From Leptidea sinapis (Eukaryota; Arthropoda; Insecta; Lepidoptera; Pieridae), in assembly GCF_905404315.1 (NCBI RefSeq), contig NC_066282.1, forward strand, positions 13,106,501 through 13,170,500: DNA of 64,000 nucleotides, given 5' to 3'. A model generated the notes under the pieces. It ran no database searches. It saw nothing but the letters and a program-made list of their open reading frames with translations, and was not told the DNA's origin. This document shows positions 12,190 through 23,430 of the stretch, piece by piece (position 1 is the first letter of the stretch; every line of letters begins with the position of its first letter). Both the position numbers and the translations under genes were made by a program.

Positions 12190-12440
12190 TTTTTTTAAGA
12201 CAATAAAGGATGAGACGAGCAGGACGTTCAGCTGATGGTAATTGATACGCCTTGCCCATTACAATGCAGTGACACACAGTACACCTTGAGACATGAGATG
12301 TTAAGTCTCATTTCATTAGCTAAGCGCCCTTCAGACCGAAACACAGTAATGCTTACACATTACTGCTTCACGGTAGAAATGGGCACCGTTGTGGTCCATA
12401 GTCTAGCCAGCATCCTGTGCAAAGGAGCCTACTACTGGTC
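12190..12440 (-). repeat. dispersed retroelement copy, family A, with internal deletion
   Basis: Starts with a T run then GATGAGACGAGCAGGACGTT and ends near AAGGAGCCTACTACTGGTCA. Compared with other copies it lacks the stem-loop segment between the CAATGCAGTG block and the CTTGAGACATGAGATG block. Confidence 0.6.
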
Positions 12441-12949
12441 ATGTCATGTCTGGAATTTTATTGTAAAACTGAATACCAAAACCTATGAAGGAGCCCTTAT
12501 CTCTAGCTAACCTTCTAACTTATTAAACGGCACGCACAGTTTATTCTTTCTTTTTGAATTGAATAAATTCAAATTACATTTTTTCTGGATATCAGAAATT
12601 TTTTTCAAGCATAGGTATATTATGTTCATATAAACTCATATGGATAAAAAAGGCGGTTTTAGTTTTTCCGTCCCCTTACAAAATACATTACCGAAAGAGG
12701 TTTTAATCATTTGAAAAGATTACTGGCACATGTATGTGTTGTGGTGCATATAAAAAGTTTATTCCAAATTCAAATTTAAGACATAGTCGGCCTTTAACGA
12801 AAATTGCAGTAAATTGCATATCGTGGCGGGAATCGTTTATAGTTCGTATTAACTCTAAATCTTTTTTAGATAATTTTGTCGGATTGGGTTAGAGTATTAT
12901 TCTCGGATTAAGCCAGAATATCACTATGTGGTGAGAACCGACGTCGAGT
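12441..12949. other. gene-free stretch
   Basis: AT-rich; no gene or clear repeat. Confidence 0.4.
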
Positions 12950-13135
12950 ACTGCAAGGGGAACGTTTCGTAGAAGTTTGATTTGAAGAAATAGCCACTTA
13001 TGGTGGAGGCTCAGTTTTGTTTTTGGCAGCGATTAATGTATTCGATCATACGGAGTTAATCTTCATAGAAAACGGCACTTTGAATACACAGCGGTATATA
13101 AAAGAAGTCCTAATACTTTACGTACAACCCTCATT
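12950..13135 (+). pseudogene. Tc1-like transposase relic, middle part
   Basis: One frame reads ATYGGGSVLFLAAINVFDHT, then ELIFIENGTLNTQRYIKEVL and YVQP. This is the segment between the first and second catalytic Asp of a Tc1-type transposase, where YGGGSVMVWAGI is usual. Neither end of the element was found. It is unrelated in detail to the two fuller Tc1 copies in the window. Confidence 0.6.
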
Positions 13136-13180
13136 AACGTTTACTTATGGTTTTACGGTTTTGATTACGTTTAGGTACTT

Positions 13181-13231
13181 ATAATTATGAAATAACATAA
13201 TTGTATATTATGTTATTACATAATTATAATC
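13181..13231. repeat. AT-rich inverted repeat
   Basis: Arms TATAATTATGAAATAACATA and TATGTTATTACATAATTATA are reverse complements with one mismatch, around a short spacer. Could form a hairpin; may be the core of a small MITE. Confidence 0.45.
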
Positions 13232-14299
13232 TATACTTTTTACTACTTTGTCTTGCAACCCATAGCACAGGTTATACCTAATTTGGGGCAAGATAATTTC
13301 TGTAAAAGTGTGTCAATATTATTATTTTACATTTACACAGTATGTGTAGAGATTGATACAACTACTACACTTACAAGTAACTCTTTGGGGGTTATTTTTA
13401 TCATTCATTTCCTAACTTTAACTTATTCAAAATTCTTTTTAATTTTTTTTTTCATCCTACCAACACTACGTCTTCCGGTACGTGGTCGCCACTCGAGGAC
13501 TTTACTGCCATCTGTCCGTCGAGCTATGTAACCTGCCCAAAAAAAGTAGATTATAACGATAAAATATTTTTTTAGTTACACTGCACACTATAAATGTGTT
13601 AAGTGATGTAGCTGATTGAAAATGATTGAAAATGATGAATTAGAAGTTAGGCTTCGAGTTACGTGCCACTTCAGTTTGAAAAAAAAATCGAAGTTTTGGT
13701 AGTAACATGTATAACTTTGACATTGTTAGATTTATTTATGCAATCACATTCATCAACCAATGACGTTCTATTCATGTCATTGTCATCAACAATTGATTTT
13801 CATAAAAAAATAAATAAAAAAAAATGATTTTGTTCTTCTGTTCCATATTGCAATAATTTATTACGATATTTATCATCCCATTTATATTAATTATGAACAA
13901 AATATTATAATGTTTGCTACTAAATAAATGCGTTCCAAATTACTAACAGAAAAATAAAACAGAAATAAGTTCTCATGTTTTAACAGTATTTATAAACAGA
14001 CTTGTTAGAAGTTATTACATTATTATTGGACATATTATAATAACTAGCTTATTAAGTGATACGAGTATTACTAAGTGTTGAGCAAGGGAAGTTATTTATA
14101 GAAGAACTTAATTGCGTAATTTCGTCATGGTTTAATTTTTTAATCACACAGTACATACGCAGCGACTTCGTGAAAATTACCGATAATGACCCGTCCTAGT
14201 CCAAATAATTTATGAAATGAAAGTGTGTATTTAAATTCACTTTTTACTATTTTTTCTATCACTAAACTATTATAAGATATCAATTCAAGTGAGGCAGTC
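13232..14299. other. gene-free stretch upstream of the odorant receptor
   Basis: Contains a possible minus-strand fragment of the family D LINE end (around 13465-13540). The rest is AT-rich and should include the receptor's promoter, which I cannot delimit. Confidence 0.35.
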
Positions 14300-15054
14300 A
14301 TGGAACCTTTATCCGCATCATTTAACGCAAATTTTAAAATCTACAAGATATTCGGATTATGGCCAGGAAATAGGCCTCATAGCGTTTATAAATATTATTC
14401 TATTTTATTTTTATTTTTCACTTTGGTTATTTTCGTTTCTTTTTTGTCGATTAACTTGATATATATTCAAAGGAAAATAGAAGTTATGGTACCTGAAGTT
14501 GTTTTTATCTTTGCGGAAATTATGATGATTACTAAGGCTCTTATGATAGTGTTTAAGTGGAAAGATCTTATAGAAGCTCTCAAAATGTTAGACTCTATGA
14601 GCTTTCAGGGGAAAGATACTGCAAGTATAAACATAGTAGTCAGATATGTAAGCAACTACAAATTATATTGGATAATCTATACTATGCTGGCACACATTGC
14701 GTATGTTTTGCGAATGTTTATACCTTTATTCTCCCACGTGATATTTAACACGACTCTTGAGTTGCCTATATGTAGTTTTTCATTTCTAGATTTAGAGACT
14801 CTAAATCATTATTTCGCGATACTTTACTTCTATCAGACAGCCTGTATATATTCGCACATGTTCTTGAATACTAATTCTGACACATTGATAGCCGGCTTAA
14901 TTCTCATGGCAATTGTAAATGTCAAAGTTTTACAACACGAGTTACAGAGTTTAAGAGTTGATAAAAAATGGATCAAAATGAATAAGTCGTTCCAAGATGC
15001 TCTTCAGATATCAAAGTTGAGAAGGACGTTAGAACATTATGAAGAAATACTCAA
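14300..15054 (+). CDS. odorant receptor exon 1
   Basis: Starts at the first ATG (MEPLSASFNANFKIYKIFGL) and ends at AA|gtgagt after HYEEIL. It holds the N terminus and roughly four to five membrane segments and ends in phase 2. The lone A at the start of exon 2 completes a Lys codon. Confidence 0.88.
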
Positions 15055-18000
15055 GTGAGTTGACATTTTATTCAATTTTTCACAGTCGAACTGTTTTTTA
15101 TGAATTTGTATTATGTTGTCGGCAATGTACACTCAGCGGCACAATTAACCGCCCACCCTTTTAAAGTGGCAAATTTTGATGTTATCGCAGTTGTAAGTTA
15201 TTGGGCATAAATAAGTCAAGTGTGAAAGAAATGTGGTGACGAAAAAATTACAAACTACCCACTTAACTTTGATTTTTTTTACGCATCAGTTGTGAATAGG
15301 ATAAATATCGAACTTCGTCTCATTATCGTTTTCGTTGCCATACTGCTTACATTGCTTCAGTGGTATTAAAAGTAAACAATTTGAGTTTGTTTTGGTTTCG
15401 TTACTTAAAGCTAGTATTTGGACATCACAAACATGCCATTTGATGCTAATTCAGTGGCGAGAGCCGTCGCTCTTATCGACGAAGGATTTAGTCAGCGTTA
15501 CGTGGCGCGGAAGTTTGGTGTCTTACGTACCACCTTAAGGGATGCAGTGAAACGGTTTCGGGAAACTGGCTCTTAAGAGCGAAGACCAGGACAGGGCCGA
15601 AAAAGATGCACCTCCGCTCGTGACGACCGATTTCTTGTGACCAATGTTCTAAGAAATCGGTTCACTATAGCTGTTGAGGCACGAAACCAACTTCGTGAGG
15701 TTCGCAATGTTCAAGTGAGTGAAAGGACAGTGAGAAGAAGACTAGGAGAGAATGCCCTTGGAGCTTTTCGACCATCTCGAGTGCCACAATTGCTCGTAGG
15801 CCACCGGAGAGAAAGACTTCGTTTTTCCCGAGAGCACGCCGAATGGAATATGGAACAAGGGAATATAGTTATGTTTACTGACGAGACAAGAATATGCTTG
15901 CACGGTCCTGACGGTTGCCAGCGTGTATACAGACGCAAGAATGAAAGGTTTGCACCATGTACTGTTGTGGAAACAGTAGGTTACAAAGGTGGCTCTATCA
16001 TGATATGGGGCGGCATTACTTACGAAGCACGCACCGACTTGGTTATCTTCGAAAGAGGTGGAATAAATGCTCAGAGGTATGTAACAGAAGTGTTGGAACC
16101 TCATGTAATGCCATTTGCTCCATTTATTGGCGAAGATTTTTTTATTAATGCAGGACAACGCTCGCCCCCACGTTGCTAGAGTTGTTTCCGTGTACCTGGA
16201 TACCGTCGGCATTCGAAAATAAACATGGCCATCCCGGAGCCCAGATTTAAATCCTATTGAACACATATGGGACAATTTAAAAAGACGTGTTCGAAGCCGC
16301 ATACCAGCTCCAACCGCCATAGATGAATTAAAACAATCCGTGATTGAGGAGTGGCAGTACATTCCACAACAACAGATCAAAGATGTCATCGACAGCATGT
16401 CAAACCGTTTGATGGAAGTCATGAGGGCTAGAGGTGGAAATACGCACTGTTAGAATTCATTTATTCAGCAGATTTTTTATTTTTAAGCCATTTCATCACA
16501 TTTGTTAATATACGGTCAAAGTGTTTTTCAGACATTTTATAAATAAACGTAATAATTAAAAACAATATTATCTTTCATTTTACTTCAATATACCTACGTT
16601 ATAAAATAACATTCACAAGTAAGGTCACAATTTTTTTTTAACCAAAATCGTAAAAAATCATGGTGGGCGGTTAATTGTGCCGTTGAGTGTATATAATACC
16701 AGGGCCATCCAGGCAATAAACAGCTTAAACAATTCCTAAGTATTGTATAGAATACTTGTTTGTTCACCGGCAGTGCAAATTTAATTAAATTTATTTAAAA
16801 TTCAGTTACCTTGTACATACTTATATTATTGAAATCGATTTTTTACAGATCAATGATATGTATTCAAGAGAACACGGTAATTTTAAATGTTTTAAAATAT
16901 AAATTATTTTTATTTTGTGGCTAGTAAGCTATAAGCTGCTTCGCTTCACCCCCGCCACCGATTTCGTGGTTATCATATCAGCCTGAAGACATCCACTGCT
17001 GATCAAGGCCTCCTCCAAATATCTCCACGATGATCCTCCATCGCTGCCCTCATCCAACATATTCCGGCGATCTTGACCAGAACATCGGTTCATCTTTTGG
17101 GGGTCTACCGACACTGCGTCTTCTCGTATTATGATTTCGTGGTAATGTTTCCATAAAAACCCAAATTTATTTCTGACACCAAATCCAAATCAGTCATATA
17201 ATTAACTATCCACTACATATTTTATACTTATTAGAATAAATATAAAATATGTTAATTATTACCCAAACCAGTTGGTTTGTTAGTTAACAATTAAATATTA
17301 TTACCACATATCGAAGCTTATTTCCGTGTCTCCACACAGATTACAGTATCAATCTACTTGATAAATTTTATTTCACAGAGTTACCAGTATACGTCAAATT
17401 ATTATAGATATATACACCGATTACATATCCATACACAAACCTTAAAAAATCACATTTTTATGATAAGTATATGATATTGATCTATAATTAAGTAATATAG
17501 AAAACTTTAACTAACAAGAAAATTTCTTGAAAATTAAGATTTCATAGCATTGTGTTTTTTAATGTTAAATAACATAATATTCCTTTACAGATATTGTTAC
17601 ATGCTTCAAGAGATCCTAAGTGTTACTATGTTCTTTCAATTTACCATAGCCTCAGGACTTATTTGCGTCTTATTGTGTTGTTTGCTTTTGGTAATATTAC
17701 AATTCTTTAGTAGCAATAATTTGTATTATTAAGAAAATTGTACTTTACAAAGAGAAATTTGATCAAGATAAGCTATGGGCATAGTAAAAAGTCGTTAACT
17801 TCAGAATTGGGTAAACGCACCATAAAGTCAAATTTCCGCTAATATGTGCACTAAAACAGGCAAGCTAACAATGAGTATGGGCAAAAAGGCTGCCAGCTCA
17901 AGAAAGTCAAAATAAGGCTATTAAACGAGTTCATGGTTCAATTAAGTATTAAATTTGTATTTTGACAGAGGCAGTCTATCGTCTCAGATATTTCGACATT

Positions 18001-21000
18001 ATGTAAATATATTTTGTAGTAAAGTATCGAATTCACGTCTTACCTAAGAAGATACAGGGGAAGGCATTTTATTGCGACTTTCCTCGAATCGTAAATGAAA
18101 TCGCGTTTTTTTACACTAGAAACGGCAAACGGGCAGGAGGCTCACGTGATGGGGAGAGGTGTGGCAACTGCACATGAACTTCCGCAAACCAGAGTTCGAG
18201 AGATGTGTTGCCGGCCTTTAATCCCAGAGTATGCTCTATAGTTGAGTATGCCTAAGTGGTATCGGTTCGGGAACAGCGGCCGGTCATTGATTCCAAAAAA
18301 TAGCGTTGCAAGGCAAGAAATTTCCCTCATAACGCGCGGTTGTAGACTATCAGACGTCAACATGATGCGAGTGGAATTTTAACGTAACGTCCGGTGGTGG
18401 AATTCGACTGCTAGTATCAACCCGAGCAACTTCTCTAAGCACTCCCTGTAATAAATGCGGTTGACGATACAGACAGAACCCACATCTCTATGCAACGCCA
18501 AAGAATCAAGCCGATCGGAAATATTTGATCATCGATGATTCCAGCCGCTCTTAACCACCATCTCTTGGTCTAACACGCCACACCTAGAAGTTGGCTTTCG
18601 CCATGGCTGGTCGGCAGGCGATCTTCTGGTATACCTAACATAGATACATAATTATTGATGGGTGGCGGCTATCGAAAGCAAGGAAGGTGGAGGGAGGAAA
18701 AGGTCTGGCAGTTAGCCTGGATATGAGGAAGGCATTTGAAGGCAGATTGTGTATGGCACAAGGCGCTTCTCTCGAAATTTCCATCATTTGGACTTCCCGA
18801 GAGTTTATGCAAGTGGATGGTTATTGGTCGAACTCGAAGACCGTAGAGTGCCCAAGGCTCTGAACCTACACTGTTTTTTCTGCATATCAATGATATTATG
18901 GATATCTCCACCATCTTGATGTGTGGCGGCCCTCCACAGTGCGGTTTTCAAGAAGCTTTCTTCCACGTACTACGAAGCTGCGGAATCCTTGTACGGGATT
19001 TCCGGGACGAAACGACATGGGTTCCTTCAAAAAAGGCGCTTACACCTTCGTTAAGGGCTGGCAACGATTCTGTGATCATCTGGTGTTGCAAGAGAATGTG
19101 TACGGCGATCAACACCATGTTTGTCCTCCTTTTCCATAAAAAATAGCTCTGCGGTGGTAGTTGGACGGATCCGAGCGTACACCTTTCTTAGGCATCGGGT
19201 GCACTAAAGCCGTATTCAATAATTTTGGTACTACGCCTGATGAGTAGAAGAGCCGAATAGATGGGTAAAGACCGTGGCCAATGCCGGAGCACACCACCAC
19301 TTTTGGGGGAATGACATCGGGCGTCGCTCAATTTATAAATTTTTGAGGTGATAAGGGCCTTAAGCACAGTACCATGCTGAAATTTTACCTCCGGCATGTA
19401 TGACTCGCACCGAAGAATATGCAATGGTGGTGCGACTTGGTCATCCAGAGTCGAATTACGTATGTAAATTTCCTTGAAAAGCCTTAGTGAGTGACCAGAA
19501 TGCACGCAACGGAGTTCTCAGGAAAGGCGTTAAAATCTCTCGCCAATTCTTGACTTTGCTTCCGCAATAACTCTTTTGAGGGACCTGTAGACATGATTGT
19601 AAATAATCGTTTATTAAGAATTTACTAATATTTCTCGTAATTTGTTTTTAGATGATGGTAACTACTCTCATCAACAGAAACGTAAATCTTGCTTTGGGAT
19701 TCGATGTTTTATCCTTCAATATTCTTTGTATTCATTATATTATTTAAGTTTGATAAGAAATCGTTTTTCAGTCATCATCAATACAAACATTAATATTTTT
19801 TGCTACATTATTCTGTGCAATGGTACTGCAAATCTTCGTGCCAGCTTATCTTGGAACCGAATTGAGCTATCAGGTAAGTTATTTATTAATTTGATTCAAA
19901 TATTTAGTCGAGTGTGATCACAATTCTCTTCTAAATTTAGGTTACATTTAATTAATCGAATTATTTTAAAAAATAAAAAGATCTAAAGAGTATTAATTTT
20001 TTGTTTTGTTGTTGTTAGATTTGCACAAATGTTTTCATTTGGCGCAGCCAATAGGCGCAGCGATTGTTTTTAGTTAGATCGTATCTAATGTTTATTGCGA
20101 GTTTCATAATGTACCCGATAGACGTTGTTCTGTACATAATAAATAAAATACTGTTTTTTTATGAAATTGTCAATAATATTTCATGATTTCAAGAATTATT
20201 TCGTAAAATATGCTCCCTGTTGTTATAGTGAACTTGTTTCACAGCAGAACTATCAAACCGTGCGTCACTAAGTTCTCTCATAAAAGATATGTCCATACAA
20301 AACAAATATTGGAAATAAAAATAATTATGGGTCCTAAATCGAAATAAAAAGTATCCCATCTCTCAAGTTGGACTAAAATGCACTCCATGAAGTAATCCCC
20401 ATTAAAATCCGTTCATTAGTTTAGGAGTCCATCGCGGACAAACAACGTGTCACGTAATTTATATATCTATACTAATATTATAAAGCTGCAGTGTTTGTTT
20501 GTTTGTTTGTTTGTTTGAACGCGCTAATCTCTGGTACTACTGGTCCGATTTGAATGATTCTTTCAGTGTTGGGTAGTCCATTTATCGAGGAAGGCTATGT
20601 TTTTTTTTTCAAAATTAGGGATCCGTAATAAAATTGCTATTTTGTATCACAAGGTGTAAAATCGAAAACCTATTTTTGCGTGCGCTGCAAAAACTATTGA
20701 CAATAGAACAAAATGATGTACAGGCTATAATATAGGCAATATTTTATTACTTATAAAACTATCGCGTGAATTATACTTTATATGGCAAAACAACGTTTGC
20801 CGGGTCAGCTAGTATTAGATAAAAGTAGTATTACTGAGAGATTCAAACTAACTTAAATGTTTCCACGCAACATTAATTATTCTTTTTATACCTACTTTCA
20901 GAGTGAAGAGTTAGTGAGCGCAGCGTACAGTTCTGAGTGGATTCCGAGATGCGATTTGAATGATTCTTTCAGTGTTGGGTAGTCCATTTATCGAGGAAGG

Positions 21001-21469
21001 CTATAGGCTATGTTTTTTTTTCAAAATAAGGGATCCGTAATAAAATTGCTATTTTGTAACACAAGGTGTAAAATCGAAAACCTATTTTTGCGTGCGCTGC
21101 AAAAACTATTGACAATAGAACAAAATGATGTACAGGCTATAATATAGGCAATATTTTATTACTTATAAAACTATCGCGTGAATTATACTTTATATGGCAA
21201 AACAACGTTTGCCGGGTCAGCTAGTATTAGATAAAAGTAGTATTACTGAGAGATTCAAACTAACTTAAATGTTTCCACGCAACATAAATTATTCTTTTTA
21301 TACCTACTTTCAGAGTGAAGAGTTAGTGAGCGCAGCGTACAGTTCTGAGTGGATTCCGAGATGCGAATCTTTTAAGCGAAGCCTTAAACTCTTTATGGAG
21401 CGAGCCAAGACTAACATTATGCTAACAGGAGGGAAACTATTCCCCTTGACCTTAGACACATCCGTAGCA
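14300..21469 (+). CDS. insect odorant receptor (7tm_6 family), gene span
   Basis: Four exons (14300-15054, 17591-17690, 19772-19873, 21314-21469) join in phase into about 371 codons. The product is a seven-transmembrane olfactory receptor subunit of the insect type, which works with the co-receptor Orco as a ligand-gated cation channel in olfactory neuron dendrites. The N terminus has FKIYKIFGLWP, typical of the family. Hydrophobic segments follow at about residues 30-58, 64-86, 122-146 and 180-210. The strongest mark is the C-terminal stretch VPAYLGTELSYQ, SEELVSAAYSSEWIP, then ESFKRSLKLFMERA. Usual length is about 390-430 residues; the short last exon was not found, and reading past the exon 4 donor gives a stop at 21505. 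Every intron carries repeats. The ligand is unknown. Confidence 0.85.
15130..16689 (+). mobile_element. Tc1-like DNA transposon, 1,560 bp, inactive, in receptor intron 1
   Basis: Flanked by TA (15128-15129, 16690-16691). Terminal inverted repeats are clear: left CACTCAGCGGCACAATTAAC, right (read inward) CACTCAACGGCACAATTAAC. Both continue with CGCCCACC. One mismatch in the first 28 bp suggests a moderately recent insertion. It sits between receptor exons 1 and 2 in the gene's own orientation. Confidence 0.9.
15433..16453 (+). pseudogene. Tc1 (DD34E) transposase with two stops and a frameshift
   Basis: Begins MPFDANSVARAVALIDEGFS with a helix-turn-helix (RYVARKFGVLRTTLRDAVKR). A TAA follows RETGS, then the same frame resumes with ERRPGQGRKRCTSARDDRFL and TVRRRLGENALGAF. 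The first Asp is in MFTDETRICLHGPDG. A frameshift near 16138-16150 in a T run leads to MQDNARPHVARVV (second Asp). A TAA at about 16237 precedes TWPSRSPDLNPIEHIWDNLK (Glu). Counting across the stop, 34 residues separate the last two acidic residues, as in Tc1. C terminus RARGGNTHC then TAG. Confidence 0.88.
16925..17145 (-). repeat. LINE C-terminal fragment, family D, minus orientation
   Basis: Complement reads RRRSVGRPPK ... WRIIVEI ... DQQWMSSG, a degraded version of the family D end at 7141-7330. Lies in receptor intron 1. Confidence 0.45.
17591..17690 (+). CDS. odorant receptor exon 2
   Basis: Acceptor tcctttacag at 17590, donor gtaata at 17691, 100 nt, ending in phase 0. Encodes YCYMLQEILSVTMFFQFTIA and SGLICVLLCCLLL, the TM5 region of insect odorant receptors (the HYEEILK...C..LQ...S pattern continues from exon 1). 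Confidence 0.85.
18060..18620 (-). repeat. Jockey-type LINE fragment (family B), minus orientation
   Basis: The + strand shows complements of the coding region of this LINE: TGTTGCCGGCCTTTAATCCC, GTCATTGATTCCAAAAAATA, CTAAGCACTCCCTGTAATAA and CTATGCAACGCCAAAGAATC. These correspond to the C-terminal third of the ORF2. Lies in receptor intron 2. Confidence 0.5.
18690..19145 (+). pseudogene. Jockey-type LINE reverse transcriptase fragment with 3' end
   Basis: The + strand reads, across frames, LDMRKAFEG (RT motif A region), VWHKALLSKFPSFGLPESLC, LFFLHINDIMDIST (RT motif B region). After a deletion it reads WRPSTVRFSRSFLPRTTKLR, FPGRNDMGSFKKGAYTFVKG and the 3' UTR ending CCATAAAAAA. It is a deleted and frameshifted relic within intron 2 of the receptor. 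Confidence 0.6.
19150..19560 (-). pseudogene. non-LTR reverse transcriptase fragment, minus strand
   Basis: The complement includes SGVVPKLLNTALVHPMPKKG and VRSDPSNYH (RT motif 1, where SDPSNYRPI is usual), with frameshifts. Opposite in orientation to the fragment just before it, so the two are separate insertions or an inverted copy. Confidence 0.5.
19772..19873 (+). CDS. odorant receptor exon 3
   Basis: Acceptor cgtttttcag at 19771, donor gtaagt at 19874, 102 nt, phase 0 at both ends. Encodes SSSIQTLIFFATLFCAMVLQ then IFVPAYLGTELSYQ, the TM6 region and following loop that is the most conserved part of insect odorant receptors. Confidence 0.88.
20466..20815 (+). mobile_element. Helitron-like (Lep1-type) non-autonomous element
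   Basis: Begins TCTATACTAATATTATAAAG followed by a GTTT repeat and ends CCGGGTCAGCTAGTA. These 5' and 3' termini match what I recall of lepidopteran Lep1-like Helitrons, which have no inverted repeats and make no target duplication. The last ~270 bp are duplicated at 20952-21230. Confidence 0.5.
20546..21363 (+). repeat. tandem duplication of ~410 bp spanning intron 3 and the start of exon 4
   Basis: Copy 1 is 20546-20951 and copy 2 is 20952-21363. Both start at CGATTTGAATGATTC and end at ATTCCGAGATG. They differ mainly by a 7-bp addition (AGGCTAT) and one base in a T run. Each copy contains the Helitron 3' part, the intron 3 acceptor (tacctactttcag) and the first 50 nt of receptor exon 4. 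Only the second copy continues into the rest of the exon. Confidence 0.9.
21314..21469 (+). CDS. odorant receptor exon 4
   Basis: Acceptor ctactttcag at 21313, donor gtaaat at 21470, 156 nt in phase 0. Encodes SEELVSAAYSSEWIPRCESF, KRSLKLFMERAK and MLTGGKLFPLTLDTSVA, the TM7-proximal region. A family member would normally finish in a short further exon. Without splicing the frame stops at 21505 (TAG). Confidence 0.8.
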
Positions 21470-21505
21470 GTAAATATCTATCATAATAAGTATAGCAATA
21501 CTTAG

Positions 21506-22379
21506 TTATGTCTCTGCAGTATGAAGACTGTATGTCTGTCATTCTCGTGATTATTTTATACAATTATTTAGAAGTTGTTGTTTTTTATATGTAATTATCA
21601 CAAATTTCATCTTAATAATAATATCATCAAATCGCATATATCACGGCGAGTGCTCAGAAGAGTAGTTTAGGTTATATTATGTATAATATAGGTATCAAAA
21701 GCCATATTTCACCACCGGAAAAATGCGAATTCCGCGCGCGTCATGATGACGTCTGGCTATCTACAACCACGTGATTTGCGAGGAACTTCTTACACTGCCA
21801 CTTTACGGATAAAAATAATATGTTATAGACTTTTATTACGTGAGTTTTCATATTAATTGCATTGTTGATTGTGAAAACTGCATACTCTTTTTTCGCTCTA
21901 ATCAGAAACTTTCAGGACCGTGAATAGATAAATAGATTTGAACTTAGAACTTGTGTAGATTTTACCAATCAAAATAATATAAACGCTGTATAAACGATAT
22001 TGTAGAGAAATGCACGATGTTTTATTTCGTTACTAAGCAATAAGAATCATAAGAAATAAAATATTTACTTATACACTGACCATTTTTTGTGTAATTATTT
22101 AGTTATTCAATTAATTTTAATTGAAATGGCATACATTTAATTAATTTATTGCCAAGCGCAATTAATTAACTTTGTGTTATAATTACTCCTCTTTAACGTT
22201 GTGTTAGTTGTATTAACAGTCGACGGACGAGCAAGGGGCTCATTCTGGGGTTATTTGGAAATTATTTTTATTATGCAATCCTGGGATACCGGGGTCCTGA
22301 AATGGCGGGACCTTTTTGCAAGATTAGTCTCCGTAAAAAAAATTCGCAACGCTACAGAGAAGAGTGGTTTCTTTATGGA
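21506..22379. other. gene-free stretch
   Basis: AT-rich; I looked here for the missing last exon of the receptor and found no convincing candidate. Confidence 0.35.
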
Positions 22380-22540
22380 AGTGGAGGACAAACGAACGTG
22401 CGGTTCGTGTCCTCCATTTTGTTACCTGATGTTCAGTGATTACCACCGCCCACATTCTCTTAATACACCAGAGGAATTAGCTATCAACATCGTCCTGGAA
22501 ACACCGCAAAAGGAAGCTCATTCCACAACTTGGTTGTACG

Positions 22541-23430
22541 TAGGGATGAAACGATACGAGTAAATACAAGTACATACTCGATACTTTTCACCGATACCAA
22601 GTAGTTTTAGAATCGATACTTGAAAATAAGTATCGAGTAGGTCAAAAATACTCATATCAGTATGCCACATGTAGGATCTCGCTTTGAAGCCATTTAATAA
22701 AAATTTTCGTTGTAAGATTGATAAAAAAATATATCTTAAATTGATGTTTTTGAACACTTCCTAATCTGAGTTTTGTGTAGTTGGCAAGTTTGTTTGTCTA
22801 TGCCCCCAAAAATAAAGGTAGGTAGGTAGTTGACACCATATTGATAACTGTCTGTGATTGTGATTATTTACGTTTGTTCCGCATCCCGCCTAGGTACGCT
22901 ATTACTAACCTTTAACAATAATCAGTTTTTGTCTTGTGTTTAAACCATTTTAATTTCTTGTCTTGAGTGGTTGAAAATCAACAACTTCGTCAAAAGTCGA
23001 TGAAGTGTCAATTTAGTTGGCTAATCCAGTCTGCGCTTTAAAAGCCAACCCATTAAACGAATGGGAGGAAGGATTAAAGCCCGTATTACCAGCGTTATTT
23101 GAACAAGCACGCATATATTGAACGTAGTAGGTACCTCAGTACCTTGCGAAAGGCTCTTTCCAAGGCTGACGCAACAGTCAATTCTGCCAGAAATCGTCTA
23201 ACAGGCAAACATTTGGAAAAATTAATATTTTAGGTAAGCATCACAAAAACAGACTTTTTCATAATTTTATATAATATTATGAACTTCTCGATAAAGAATA
23301 CCAATGCTTGTTACGGTTATTACACTAAATTTTCCTAAAAAAAATTCGATACGAGTAAGTATCGATACATGACGACCGATAGTGTATCGAGTAAAAGTAT
23401 CGATACCTCGATGGTATCGTTTCATCCCTA
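22541..23430. mobile_element. hAT element, 890 bp, degraded, with 8-bp target duplication
   Basis: Terminal inverted repeats TAGGGATGAAACGATAC (left) and its complement ending at 23430. The 8-bp target GTTGTACG occurs on both sides (22533-22540, 23431-23438). 8-bp duplications and a TAGGG-type end are hallmarks of hAT elements. Subterminal sequence on both sides is rich in CGATAC/GTATCG repeats, likely transposase sites. A piece of the transposase C terminus remains inside. Confidence 0.85.
23133..23234 (+). pseudogene. hAT transposase dimerisation-domain remnant
   Basis: Reads GTSVPCERLF, then after a one-base deletion SKADATVNSARNRLTGKHLE and KLIF. The CERLFSxAG...RNRL...EKLxF pattern is the conserved C-terminal dimerisation motif of hAT transposases. 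The rest of the gene, including the DDE residues, is gone. Confidence 0.75.

Noticed and set aside
15742..16422. 226-residue minus-strand ORF
   Set aside because: Antisense shadow of the Tc1 transposase at 15433-16453.
18898..19146. 82-residue ORF as a host gene
   Set aside because: It is the frameshifted 3' coding end of the family B LINE; the same sequence recurs at other sites.
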